From Podospora bellae-mahoneyi (Eukaryota > Ascomycota > Sordariomycetes > Sordariales > Podosporaceae), in contig NC_085882.1 of NCBI RefSeq assembly GCF_035222275.1, positions 2,239,501-2,303,500 on the forward strand: 64,000 nt of DNA, read 5' to 3'. The notes beneath the pieces were generated by a model. The model saw nothing but the letters and a program-made list of their open reading frames with translations. It was not told where the DNA came from and searched no databases. The translations under genes and the position numbers were made by a program. This document shows, piece after piece, positions 1 to 11,413 of the stretch. Each line of letters begins with the position of its first letter. Position 1 is the first letter of the stretch.

Positions 1-578
1 CCAGAGAAATCGCCATTGAGAAATGATGACTCAATGAGGAGAAAAAAAAATTGAAAAAATTACCAACAGCATACAAACTTTCAGACTGGAAACTGTGCCC
101 GTCAAAATCTGTTTCTCATCACTCACGTGTGAAAACACCGTCCCAACTCGAGGCTTGTCAATGACCGCTCGATATCGATCAGACCCTACCAGACCCCACC
201 CAAGCCCTGAATGTGGGGCGGTGCGGAATGTGGAGCCTAGAAAAAGGGGGGGCAGGGGTGTCCCTGTGGAGATCTTAATGGAATGTGGGGGTCACTTTTT
301 CTGGTCCTGGTTGATGATGAAAGCGAGATGTGATTTGGTGGATGAGAAAAGTTTTAAATTATGTATTTGGGTATATCTCTCAGGTGTGAGTGATGGGGCC
401 TTGAGTTGTTTACACTACCCCAACGACGGATGCTTGCATCAGGTTGCTACCCATTGGCAACATTGTTAAAGACAGGTCAAGCAGATACGAGATACGGCTT
501 GTCTCTCAACTCCCCAACCTGTTCCCCCTTTCCATGGTCTACACAGACATCTCCCGTCTTTTTGAAGCTTCGTTCAAA
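1..578. other. intergenic region, no gene seen
   Basis: This is the 3' flank of the Zn2Cys6 regulator gene, which runs on the minus strand and ends at 579. Short open frames exist on the plus strand, but they look like chance reading of pyrimidine-rich DNA and carry no recognisable domain. Short A runs occur near 43-58. Nothing else is supported. Confidence 0.6.
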
Positions 579-2410
579 TCAAACCGACTTTCCAAAATAC
601 CCCAAGTCCTCCCTCAACCTCTCCTCCACCCACCTACACCACCCCCCGTACCCTCTCCACCCCCCTTTCGTCTCCCTATTCAACCACCTTAACCACCTCC
701 CGATCCCCTCCTTCTTCTCCCCCTCCATCTCCACCCTCTCCCTCGGATCCTTCCCCTCCTTCCACCCCTCCTCCTCCTTCACCTCCCCCCCCTCGGTAAC
801 CACAACCCTCTTTTCTCTCTCGGCACTCCCCATCATCTCACCCTCCGTCACCGTCGCCATAATCATTTTTATTCCCACCCAATGCGCCCCAAGCAGAACA
901 CTAACCTGGTCCCCGGGCACATCCACAAGCACCCTGAACTCTTCCTGCGGAAGCATCATCCACCAAGTGTAATGCCTCGTCATAGCCTCGTACCCCTCCC
1001 ATCCGCCCCTTTTCAGTCCTTCCACCATCTCAACGAGCAGCTCCCAGTACCTCCTCTGAACCCCCTGCCTCGGCACGACCTCTTCCAGTTTCCGGAGACT
1101 CCCCCCCGCAGCATCAACCCACTCCCTTCTCACCAGCGGCAGGCTCCTCATGTGCGCTTCCAAGACCGACTTGTTATGCTCCGGCTGGATGAGGTTGTCA
1201 AACATCAGTCTTGTCTGCCGCGCGAGCATGGAGATGGAGATGATGACGATGCCCCGGATGAAGGTCATGTACTCTGGCATTCCGTCGTCCAAAAGGGTGG
1301 ACTGGTAGGTTAGCGTGAAGCAGGTGGCCATGAGGGCGTTGCCTTCCGATGCCAAATCCGGGGAGGAGGAGGAAGACGGTAGGGAGGAGAGAGCCTTCTT
1401 GATGGATTTGATGGCTTTGAGACGGTGGGTCATCGCCGGCGTCAGGGTGAGGGAGGGGTCAGACTGGAGGAGGTGGGAGGCCGAATACCCCAGTATGGCG
1501 TGCATGAGGTAGGGGTGGGATTGGGATAGGTGAGGGACTGTGTGCAGCCACAAAGGCTCTGAACCGATGGGGTGGTGGGGGTAGCAGGTGGAAAGGAAGT
1601 GGTGGTAGAGGCGGAGGTCGAGGAGGGAGAATAGAGGGAGGGTGTTGGTTGGCTGGTGGGTTATGGTTGGCAAGGAGGGGTACTCGCAGGTGAGGCCGGT
1701 TTTGAGGCAGTGGCCGCAGGAGGGGCGGGTTTCTTGACACTGGTGGGTGGCGTGTATCAGTGAGTGATTGTTTTGGTGGTTAGATGGTGATTACCTACCT
1801 TTATGCGTCGACGTTTGCAGTTGAAACAACCCCTTCGGCTTTTTGTGTGGCCCCTTCTTTCTAACCGCTGTTTTCCCGCCGTGGTTTGGCTGCCGCTGTT
1901 GCTCCCGCTTCCTCCCCCTCCGCTACCGCCGCCGCCGTGGCCGGGAGAAGGGGCGGGGCTGCCACCGCCGCTGCTACCGTCGTTATAACCTGTTCCTGAC
2001 ACGGCAGAGGGGTCAAAGCTGGGGAGTTGGAGTTGGTTTTGGGGGTAGGGTTGTCCATAGCTCCCTGGACTGTGGGCGTTGTGAAGAGCGAGAGCGGTGT
2101 TGGTGCTTGTCAGGGCTGGGACCGTCAACAGGGACGGGGGAGGGAGGGGGTTGAGGTTCTGGAGGGTGGCATCTGATGCTGAGGAAACAAGATTGCCAGA
2201 GGTGGATGCAGATGCTGAGCTCTCCTCAGCAAGATAGTCGATATCCTCGTGAGAATGATGGGGCTGTTGGGTGTAAAAGGCCGAGTAGTCAAACTCGGGG
2301 GTCTCGGTTGTGGTATTTAAAGCCAAGAGGGGGTAGGTAGCATGGAGGTTGGGGTCCATTTCGTTGTTGTCGCCGTTGTTGTTATTGTTGTTGCTATTGC
2401 CGTAGTTCAT
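579..2410 (-). CDS. Zn(II)2Cys6 fungal-type transcription factor (Upc2-like layout)
   Basis: Predicted nuclear DNA-binding regulator of about 590 residues. Exon 1 is 2410-1799 and exon 2 is 1739-579; the 59-nt phase-0 intron (1798-1740) has a GTAGGT donor and a CAG acceptor and falls inside the zinc cluster. The six cysteines are at residues 195, 198, 205, 212, 215 and 222 (CFNC, then C, then C-GH-C, then C), the C-x2-C-x6-C-x6-C-x2-C-x6-C pattern of the GAL4 family. The first 190 residues are low complexity: an Asn run at residues 7-12, a Ser/Pro-rich part and a Gly/Ser linker at 146-171. After the cluster comes a helical region with a motif resembling the Upc2/sterol-uptake-control regulators (VPHLSQSHPYLMHAILGYSA). 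The C-terminus is Lys/Glu/Gly-rich. Target genes cannot be inferred. The ATG at 2410 is the first in frame. Confidence 0.88.
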
Positions 2411-5400
2411 CGTCTGCTTTGTGTACTAATCGATAGTAATCGCTAGACCAGAATTGTCAGAAATAACTCCGGGAGAGGCATCCAAGTGGAGATAGTAGAG
2501 GTGTACTTAACCTGACCTACAAACAAGCTGATTCCTTGTAAAGGACCCTCACCTCCCGAAATGGATCAAGGGGTATCAGGTGTGTCGTAAAAGGGTTGGA
2601 TTATGCCTTAGGCATACTACTCCATCAAATCAAAAAGTCCGACGCAAGATAAAATCTGCCAGCTAGCTATATAACCCGCCAAGAGTGGCAGTGTGATCAT
2701 AGTCTTCCCCCTTGCGATAGAAGTCGCCCTATTGGATACCTTGCGAGGTCTTTTTACTCAATTAACGATGGTAGGATAAGAGAAATGCACGAGGCTGTGG
2801 GTGGGATGTCGCTTGTCGATCCCCGAAAGTAGGCCACTAATTCTCAAACGGGAAGGAGGTTAGGACTGTTGTTCTGCTGCAGAGTTTAGTTGCCAGCACT
2901 CACCGAGAGAGTCATTCAGAATGTAGTCGAGTCTGAGTATCTAGAATCAGGGAATGAAAACGCGTCAGTGTCAACTTGAAATATGATTTTGTAATTTGGC
3001 TCCTCTATTTCCCAACGCTAGTCCTCTTTGGTGATTGATGTTGGTAAGAGATAGTTGCACCGTCAGTTCAAGATCCGTCACCGCTTCCTCCCGCGTTCCC
3101 TAGTCTCCGTAACGGCAATCGGTAGAAGCAACGCCACAATTATACAATCCAAAGGGCGCGAGAGCGTGGACAGGGTTAGAAGTTGAGGCTCTACAACCCA
3201 AAAAAAAAACACCAAAAAAAATCCAAAAAAAAAAATCTCAAAATGGCAATCGGAGAAAACTCCCAGCCAGTTAGATCCCCCCCAAAGCTGCAACCCCGGC
3301 CGGCCGGCCCGCGCGGGGTCGAGGTCGATCGGGTCATATGTCCCTCCGACGAGTCGATGTCGGCCCTTTTGCCTTTGCGAGATGCAGGCAGCGACGACAC
3401 CGACGGAGTGGTTTGCCAATATTTCCACGGTTTTTGGATCGATGATTGCCCTCTCAGCCCTGCTGGGCAAATTCTACGCCCACGACCTGCATGTGTCAGG
3501 AACGTTGCTTCGGGAGCGTATTTGGACCTGTTAGGGACCCGGGAAGGTAAGGATTGACATTGACACTGACGTTGTGTCGGCAGCTGGTTTGGTGGTTTGG
3601 GGAAAAGTCCTACGGGTAGGACATGTCGTGATGCAACTTACGAATCGATTCGTCATGCTGAGGTCAATTAGTATCTAGAAACCTGACCGTGTGTAAGTCA
3701 CTGGCCGAATGGCAAAGTCATCAACAAACCTGCTGGGAAGGTGATGTATACTAACTGACATAGATGGGCGGTCTGTAGTCCTCGCGGTCGATTTCCTTCT
3801 TCCCTTTGCCAGATCTGTGTTCTTCCCAAACAACGTCCATGTACACCGCTTGGTGTATCATAGGCAGATCACTTTATCGTTGATCACCGTGCCGACTTCC
3901 GGGACAATATCAAACTCGACTGACAATAGGAGACCGACAAAGTCCGGGACCGAAGGAAATGCGAGATGGCAAAACCGCCGAGGAAAGAAATTGAGATGAA
4001 TGCAGTGTCGGTGAGGTGAAGGGTTGTTTCCATCGGGATGAAGACAAATGTCTGTCTGTCCTCTATACCGACATGCTGTTGCATACTTCGGTGAGAGTCA
4101 GCAGGACTTGCAAAACCGATGACCGATCGGTTCTCCCTGTCCTCGGCAAAATGCTGCACACTCAGCAATGGGGGTCTTCGGATATCGTTGATGTTGTAGG
4201 AGCAGTCGTCGTGGCCGTGTCTCAGTTCCCATCCAATATGCTGCCCTACTAGACGGCCAAGGCTTTCCAAGCCTTTTTGTACCAAGTGGCCGTTATCGTA
4301 GCCTGGTGTTTCAGTTTGCAGAAACAGACTGGCGACAAAGCTGATTCAAAACCTGCGGCCATCCGTCTTTACCACTTGGCATGCTCGGACTGAAAGATAT
4401 GGGACCCCGTGGCTCGTCATCCTCCCTGGAGGAGTTTGTGAGGTTGCAAGTTAGTATGTTGTAGATCGTTACCTTGAATAGCAGGTCGGGGAGGCTGGCG
4501 AGGCTTGCGATTTTGGAGAGGCGTCGGAGAGGGCTTGTCGGCGGTGAAGGCTGAGATATCACTTTTCCTCACGTTGACCTGTCCTGTCTATGCGTGGCTA
4601 TGAGCCATGCCCTTTGATATATCGTTTGGAAATGCCGTCAGCTGTAAGCGTCAAGCCGTGGATGATGAAGATCCAAATCTAAAACAGACCAAAAGTCCAC
4701 GCAGGCATCGGCGGCAATCCGTCGCCGTGTAACGGTTCTCCAATTATGAGTTCTGTTGCTCCAAAATAAGAGTAGATGGTTACACCCGCTGCCGAGGACC
4801 TGCTTCGCCATGCAGTGAGAAGACCAACATACCTTTTATACCTGGATGGAAAGAATACCCGCGGGCGTTTGTTTTGTCACTTACTGCCTCCTGCTCACGA
4901 GAAAAGAGCAGGACTCCGGGTAAAGTTGACCGTGCCTCCAGAACACTGCAGCTCGAGAAATACCACCTCAACATTCCAGCCAATAGTTCAGCTCTTTCAG
5001 CTTCGCATCTGGATGGCTGACAGGAGTGATAAGACAACGAAAATAACCAAGACAATTTCTCGGTTCTCCCGGTTCTTCGGAACTTTTGAGCGCCCAAAAG
5101 ACGGCTCGGGAGGGAAGGGAAGGGAAAGGAAAGAAAAAGAAGATTAAATCAACCTCAGACATAGAACCTCAGTCAGTGAGGAGGTCACACAGCTCCCGGA
5201 ACTTCACATCCTCTACCCGTCATTTGTGGTCAAGGTGAGATTTGATTATCAGAGGACTATCACCAATGAGAAGAAATGCTCGCCAATGGACAGATAGGTC
5301 AAAGGCACGGTGCTACTGTCGTGCTTCCTGGACGTGGGACCTTGCGTGTTGAAGCAAGCTATTGGGAATCAAGCATCGGGGAGCACAGTTTTGACCCATC

Positions 5401-7240
5401 CGGCTCGGGTGTCCATCTAGTGCCAGTGCCAGTGATCAGTCTCGCCGTCGACTACTCGGTCGCAACTCGCAAGGTCGGTAGTTGGCCGACGAGGGGCGAT
5501 CATATCCTAAAGTCAGCATGAACTGCCGTGACCTGGGTAGAGGTGGGAGGCTCCACGTGTCCCCGCAGTAAAAAAACGCTGCGGATGGTTGAAACGAATC
5601 CAGCCGACCCTCCATGTAGAGGAGGAGGGGGTGTGTGGGTGTGTGGACGGCGCGACAAGGTCTTGCGAAAAACCCCCCTGGAACCCGCAGTTCGGCGTTA
5701 AGGAAAAGAACAGGCGAAGGATTGACAAACAGAAACTTGTTATCGTTTACGTTGGCGATGCTTGGCTTACCACAACATTACCACTCGTATGTGAAGTCTT
5801 CTCAATCTTCTCGGCTTCCAGAACAGATCTGCGGTCCAGGTTCGTCGCCTTGCCCAGGCTGCGCTAGCCTAGCGTGGAAAAACAAGCCTTTTTCCCCCTC
5901 GTCCGCGGACAGGGGAACACGTGCTATCGTGGCTCCGGAGCGCTGGATGCAATTTCGCTTGCGATCCAGAACAGCGATCGATTGAGATGTCAAAAACGGC
6001 CAAAAAGATTTAATTCAGCTTCAAGATGTTTTCCACGAACAAGACGACAGAAAGCGACGACCTCTGGGAGCTGGGCGCTTGTGTGTTTGCGCGCGCCACG
6101 CCGGCGTCAAAGGGGTTGAGGGGGGTCATCCCCACCTTGCTCCGCAAAGGCGTGTTTCGAACTGGATCGGACAACAGCTGAGAGATATGGAGAAGACTCA
6201 TCATAGGATCCGGTGTTGCCAAGGACCGTGATAACACTGTATGGCTTGCTGCTTGCGTGCTTGAGTGCTTGCGTAATGCTGCGCTGGCAGAAGAAGAAGA
6301 CAAGTCATTCTCATCAGAATTTTCAGGTTGCAATCCTCGAAAAAAAGAGTGCCCTGTTCCTGCAGCAGCGAGCCATTTTCCCCTGGATAAAGAGTGCGAG
6401 AGTTTGCGTACCTGCATCCCCGGACTGCTTTCGATTGGGTGCGGTGCTGCTTTTTGCGGGTCCGGCTTTTCTGGTAAACCCACCGTGTTAGTCAGCCCAG
6501 CCGAGGGGGCGACGAGACTCCGACAGGCATCATGAAGACAATTGCCCCACTCGAGACCTCTTGCGACGAACAGCAGCAGCAGCACCTCCTCCATCACCCG
6601 CCCGACGATTCCAGCGATTCGTTTGGTTATTCTGCCCGCATCGGCCGAACCGGGACGACTCTCAGCCTAGACTCTTGGAAGATGTCGACTGATGGGGAAG
6701 GACATGAGGATGATGGAGAATTGACGGACAGACACTGACGTGAGCTGAATGGAGACGAGTGTTTCCTATCCGGCAGATGGCCCTTGCGTTGGGTGACTGT
6801 CCGAGCTCTCCATCCCTAGGAATGAGAAAACTCAAGGGGGGCTGGTGCCATCGACAGCTCGCCCCAACTGGGCCTCCGGATGTGGTTGGGTTGCTGTGGC
6901 CGCATTTGATGGCTTCTCCAGGGCAGACTGTGGCGTCTTCTGAGATGCAGACTGTGCTGTGAGAGCCTATAGAGCCGCGGCGTGTCCACGAAAATGAATG
7001 CCACCAAGGAAAAAGTTGGCGGTGACGGTGTTTGTGATGTTTGTGATGATAGCTGTCAGTCTGTGATGGGCGGCGGACATGAAGAAGGCTGGCCACTTGT
7101 TCTCTAGGTGAGTATAATAAGTGAACTGGAGACTCCGACTTTGCCTCGTGGGATGAGAGCCCACATGCTTCCCTCACCTTCAACCTGAAATCAATAGGAG
7201 CAATCAAGTTCCCGACTTTGTGGCCCAGTCTGCCGTCTCA
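2411..7240. other. gene-poor spacer of 4.8 kb
   Basis: No gene can be supported here. Open frames are short, overlap on both strands and show no family resemblance. A-rich tracts occur at 3198-3245. The best candidate, a 104-codon frame starting at ATG 3243, begins directly after that tract and looks non-coding. The first few hundred bases upstream of 2410 should contain the promoter of the Zn2Cys6 gene. The rest could be regulatory DNA or decayed sequence. Confidence 0.5.
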
Positions 7241-7753
7241 TTAGTCTGAGTGGGGCACACAACAAACACCCACACCTCGCCAGAGCAACCACACCCCCCC
7301 TTCAGCTTGCCGAGCTCGCACAAATATTCTCTCAATTCACACCCTCCTCTTCTCACCTGGCTCCTGTTCCTGGATCTGTGCCCTGTGCCTGGATTACCCC
7401 CTGCCTTCTAGGTTCCCGCCCTCCACTGCCAAAAACGAACACTCTTTTAAAACACCACAAACCCCCACCGCTCGCACTCTCTTTCCCTCTCGTCTCTCAA
7501 CCCACCGGTCACGGGCCTTTCCATTCCTTTCCACTGCATTTGGGTCGCTAGTTTCGACTGTCGTACATTTGATCTTTTTCTCGATCACGACACCGTCACC
7601 TCGCATCACTCCTTCTGCGTCTTTGACAGACAGCGACATTCATTCCTTTCACGAACAGGCCCATCCTTCGACCACCCAGCCGATCACCTACAGTTTTATA
7701 CCCATCCATCACCACCTCTAGCATTGGCTTATTTTCACCCTCAGCAAAGCAAA
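7241..7753 (+). promoter_or_regulatory. pyrimidine-rich promoter/leader of the GH128 gene
   Basis: About 500 bases before the glucanase-like gene are strongly C/T-rich on the plus strand with few ATGs, as is usual for promoter and 5' untranslated leader of highly expressed genes in filamentous fungi. The start ATG at 7754 is preceded by AAA. A transcription start cannot be fixed from sequence. Confidence 0.45.
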
Positions 7754-8980
7754 ATGCATTTCACCACTGTTCTCGCGCTGGCCGCCGCTGGCCTCGCTGG
7801 CCAGGCTGCTGCCGGCCCTCACCTCAACCACCAGCATGGCGTTAGACATGTTCACGAGAAGCGTGCCCTTGTGACTGAGCTCGTCACCGTCACCAACTGG
7901 GTCACCGTCACCGTCACTGGTCACTCGCCTACCGGTCGTCGCCAGCACTACACCAACACTCGCAAAGCCAAGAAGGTCAAGCCTACTCCTTCCAGCCAGG
8001 CCGCTCCTGCCCCGCCTCCTCCTCCTCCCGCGTCTGTTGCGCCTGCCCCGGAGCCGACCACAGTCATCACTCGTGTTCGCCCTGCTGACCCTGAGCCCAC
8101 TCCCGCTCCGGTCGAGCTCCCCAAGAGCGAGCCCGCGCCTCCTCCCCCGGCTCCTGTTGTTGTCTCCAGCCAGGCCCCCGCGGTGGTCGTAAAGCCAGAG
8201 CCAGTTCCCAATCCTGCTCCTGCCCCTGCCCCTGCCCCGGCTCCAGCTCCAGCTCCCGCGCCCAAGGGACAGAGACTTGGAGCAGGCTTGGCCTACAATA
8301 ACCCTAACTTGTTAAAAACCTTGCTCGGATCTGGCACCAAGATTGGCTGGACCTACAACTGGGGTCAGCGCGATGACTCTGGCACTGGCCTTCCCTTCAT
8401 CCCCACACTCTGGGGTCTCAAGCTGGATTTTGCTCAGGTCTGGCCTGCCAATGCCCAGAGAGCCATCGACGCTGGCTCGCCGTGCCTTTTCAGCTTCAAC
8501 GAGCCCGACCACGGAACCCAGGCTAACCTCTCCCCCGAGGTTGCCGCTGCCAAGCACAAGGAGCTCATGAACCCGTTCCAGGGCAAGGCGCGCATTGGTT
8601 CACCTTCCATCACCAACGGCGGTGGCCCCGACATGGGCATCGAGTGGATGAAGAGGTTCTTCGCTGCCTGCAACGGTGGGTGCGCCGTCGACTTTGTCAA
8701 CATTCACATTTACGGTTTCAGCACTGAGCAATTCTTGGACCACCTCGTCAAGGTGAACGAGCTGTTCAAGAAGCCCGTGTGGATCACCGAGTTTGGATTT
8801 AATGGATCCGACGACGAGATCGCCCAGCAGCTTAAGACCGTCATTGACGCCATTGACAACGACCCCAAGTATGCCTTCGTCGAGGCCTATTCTTACTTCA
8901 TGGTTGAGGAGGGCATCCTGGTCAAGGGCAACCAGCCCAGTCGCTATGGTAGGACTTTTGCCTATGGCGGGGCCAACTAA
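7754..8980 (+). CDS. secreted GH128-family beta-1,3-glucanase-like protein (asl1-type)
   Basis: Single-exon protein of 408 residues, probably acting outside the cell on beta-1,3-glucan, the substrate class of known GH128 enzymes. An N-terminal signal peptide (about residues 1-21) is followed by a short threonine/valine-rich segment (VTELVTVTNWVTVTVTG, about 53-69), then a long Pro/Ala linker (about 80-173) and the catalytic domain (about 174-408). The expected catalytic glutamates are visible: Glu250 in SFNEPD (acid/base) and Glu346 in WITEFG (nucleophile). The upstream in-frame ATG at 7724 would add ten residues before the hydrophobic stretch, so the ATG at 7754, which starts the signal peptide directly, is preferred. 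The Val/Thr segment and Pro/Ala linker suggest a cell-wall-associated or O-mannosylated stalk. Activity on a given glucan is inference. Confidence 0.9.
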   Translation: MHFTTVLALAAAGLAGQAAAGPHLNHQHGVRHVHEKRALVTELVTVTNWVTVTVTGHSPTGRRQHYTNTRKAKKVKPTPSSQAAPAPPPPPPASVAPAPEPTTVITRVRPADPEPTPAPVELPKSEPAPPPPAPVVVSSQAPAVVVKPEPVPNPAPAPAPAPAPAPAPAPKGQRLGAGLAYNNPNLLKTLLGSGTKIGWTYNWGQRDDSGTGLPFIPTLWGLKLDFAQVWPANAQRAIDAGSPCLFSFNEPDHGTQANLSPEVAAAKHKELMNPFQGKARIGSPSITNGGGPDMGIEWMKRFFAACNGGCAVDFVNIHIYGFSTEQFLDHLVKVNELFKKPVWITEFGFNGSDDEIAQQLKTVIDAIDNDPKYAFVEAYSYFMVEEGILVKGNQPSRYGRTFAYGGAN

Positions 8981-10074
8981 AGGATTTCAAAATCGAAAAT
9001 TTCTCGGGATATGAGAAGAAAAGGAAGAGTTAACGACATCTTGTTTTTTTTCGATTCATGGACAAAGTTTAGGGTTGTTTTCGGGGGGATCTTTTTCTTT
9101 TTGTTTTTTTTCGAGCCAGGATTCTTCGCTTCTGTTATATGTGTCTTGTTTTTCTTCTCCAACCTTGCAGGATATTTTCCAGGCTAGTTGGTCCCAAGGG
9201 CAATTATTCTTTCGGGTTTGAGGGGGGCAAGCACATGGATACACGTTGCCATGTTTGGCTTCTTTTTTTCTTTCCGGGAGGAAATCTTTTCGATTTGTAC
9301 ATATTCGATTCTTTTTTTCTTCTTGTTTTTATGCTTTTTTTTTCTCTTTCAACGGGAATGCAGTTATGAAAAGATTATGTGTATGGAAATGGTATAGGGT
9401 CAACAACAAGACAAATGGGGATACACTGGGATACAGGTTATGGGATCTTGGCGGAAGAGGCATTTCTGAGAAGCGTAAAAAGCTGGAAATGGGGACGGAC
9501 GGACGGACATGAGACAAGATGGTAGATAGATTCATGACGATCGCTTATGGCCCTTTTTGCTCTGAGAATATGTGGGAATACAAACGCGCCGATTCATCAT
9601 TACATGTGCGCTTGTGAATGTCTGTCATATTCCAAGACACTTTCATATCGCAGCTCAAAGACGTGAGGTTCAAAACAAAGCAAAGGGGGAGAAGTTTGGT
9701 TGTGGTGGGTGGGTAGGTATTGTGGAAGTTTGGGGGAGCATACCTACCTACCTGGATACCTATGTAGTACTGGTGGAAGTGATGGGTGGCTGCGTGAAGT
9801 AGTTTTCTTCCGTCGGGACGGACGGGTGCGGATGTTGACATAAACGTGGGGTTGAGTCGGTTGCCGGGGGATTTGTTCATCTTGAAGAAGGGCAGAGACG
9901 TGGAACTGGGGTCATCTTATTGGGGGAAGGAGAAGGTGGGGGGGCGCTTGAGCCGGGGATGGGGGGCCATGGCTCGTTTGTTTCGCTGTTGGTAGAAAAG
10001 ATAAGACGGGGTCCCGGGAGGTTTGTGGGAAGAGAAGTTTTTAGAGTAAGTAGGTGGGGGGAGGGAGGAAACCA
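8981..10074. other. 3' untranslated and intergenic region
   Basis: The plus strand after the glucanase stop is rich in T tracts (about 9045-9365), consistent with a 3' UTR and polyadenylation region. Further on there are short ACCTACCT-type stretches (about 9741-9760). No coding region is recognised. Confidence 0.45.
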
Positions 10075-10660
10075 GAGTTGACGGTCACTCATGATTGTGG
10101 GATTGGGACATGCAATAGCTGTTGGGCTTTGGGGGCAAAGTACCTAACCTAGAGGTACCTACCTCTCGAGCTGGGCTTCCCCGCGGGCTCGCTTCGACGG
10201 AGGTGAGTAGTCCTGGAAAGTAGGGACAGCCAGCCGTTGGGGGCTAGAGGAAAGGGTAACATAGTTGACAGCTCATGATGGCGGCTAGGGGTTGGGTATC
10301 TGTGATTGCTGGACGATTGGGGAACTAAACTTTTCCACGGGGTTGAGAGGGGAAGAGGAAGCCGTTGACGGTCTAGTTGCAAAAGTTTCTGGGTTGGCTG
10401 ATTCATCTGGACCGTTAGACTATGGGGGCAAAGTTTCCAGAGTTGGCTACTCATGATGGCGGCGGCTCGGGGGAACAATATATCTGTGATTGTTAGACTA
10501 CGGGCAAAAGTCCCCATCACCAAACCATGCTTCCTGCTTTTAACGGCGCCGGTTCGTCGTGAAAATTTGAAAGGAAAATTCTATAGCTTCGGAGCTGGCT
10601 AATTCATGTAGAGAGGACTGCTGCACCCCTTAGACTGCGGGAAAATTATTGGCTGGCTGG
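10075..10660. repeat. diverged direct repeats, at least four to five units
   Basis: Related units start near 10075, 10262, 10389, 10441 and 10591. The shared core is a GTTGGCT/GTTGACA-type start, then CTCATGATGGCGGC or a variant, often TATCTGTGATTG, then TTAGACTACGGGCAAA or a variant. Units at 10262 and 10441 share CTCATGATGGCGGC and TATCTGTGATTG exactly. Spacing is about 50-190 bases. Open frames through the array are not convincing as protein. The array may be an old tandem duplication or a cluster of binding sites. Confidence 0.6.
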
Positions 10661-10979
10661 CTGGCCGGCCTTGAGAAGAGAGACGCTACCAAAGGGCGGG
10701 CGGACACAGAATTGACTAGGTATGTCAGTCAAAAGAGAAACTAGGAATGACCGGCTCAAGACCAATGACTTCATTCAGGGGGTCTTTTCCCAATCTGGGC
10801 TGACATTTTCATGTTGGAAATTCGGAAGAACATGACAAGATGCTCTGTTAACTCGACTTGCAGGGCGACCGAGGTGACTTTTCCGCTACTCAAACCATGA
10901 ACTGCTAAACTGTTAACCTAGCCTCGAGGCTTGGATTAGACAAAATACGTAATTCGTTGTAGGCTCACGGTGTGAGAGG

Positions 10980-11167
10980 AAAAGCAAGTATAAAGACCAG
11001 TTCTCAATCTCAACATTGAGACCCCAATCCAACACCCTCGCCTCAATCATCTTTCCTCTACAAGACCCTCATCGGTTCTCAGAGAACATTCCCACCATCC
11101 AGCTGGACCCCAGACGTAGGGGCGACGTTATTCTTGACGTCCCGCGAACCTGACGTCTTTATCTCGA
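10980..11167 (+). promoter_or_regulatory. possible TATA box and C/T-rich leader
   Basis: A TATA-like element (AGTATAAAGAC, about 10988) is followed by roughly 110 bases of CAATC/CTC-rich sequence resembling a fungal 5' leader, and then by a small open frame at 11168. The arrangement suggests a transcription unit on the plus strand, but no transcript evidence is available. Confidence 0.35.
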
Positions 11168-11329
11168 ATGCCAATCACCCAAATGGCGAAACAACCTGAC
11201 CGATTGGGTGATTCCACAACTACAGCTCCGAAGTTCGCTAACCCGCGGCACAGGCATCCAAAACGACGAGTTCAAGTTAGAGACATCAAGAATACCATCG
11301 CACCTACAGTCTACGATCCAATTCTATAA
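11168..11329 (+). CDS. possible small basic protein, 53 residues
   Basis: A short open frame from ATG 11168 (alternative in-frame ATG 11183) to TAA at 11327-11329 codes for 53 residues. The product is Pro/Arg/Lys-rich in the middle (NPRHRHPKRRVQVRD) and ends PTVYDPIL. I do not recognise a family. Support comes only from position: it is the first frame after a TATA-like box and a leader-like tract. It is followed 85 bases later by the convergent aldo/keto reductase gene. It may equally be a chance frame or one exon of a larger gene. Confidence 0.28.
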   Translation: MPITQMAKQPDRLGDSTTTAPKFANPRHRHPKRRVQVRDIKNTIAPTVYDPIL

Positions 11330-11413
11330 CCACCACCTCTTCTCCCCCGTCCTTCCCAACTTCCACTTCCTAACCAATCTCACAAACAGTATCAAGGTGG
11401 TGTAATGTCCCCC

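Noticed and set aside
3243-3557. 104-codon plus-strand frame after an A-rich tract
   Set aside because: No domain, no leader or TATA signal, and an overlapping minus-strand frame of similar quality. Looks like chance.
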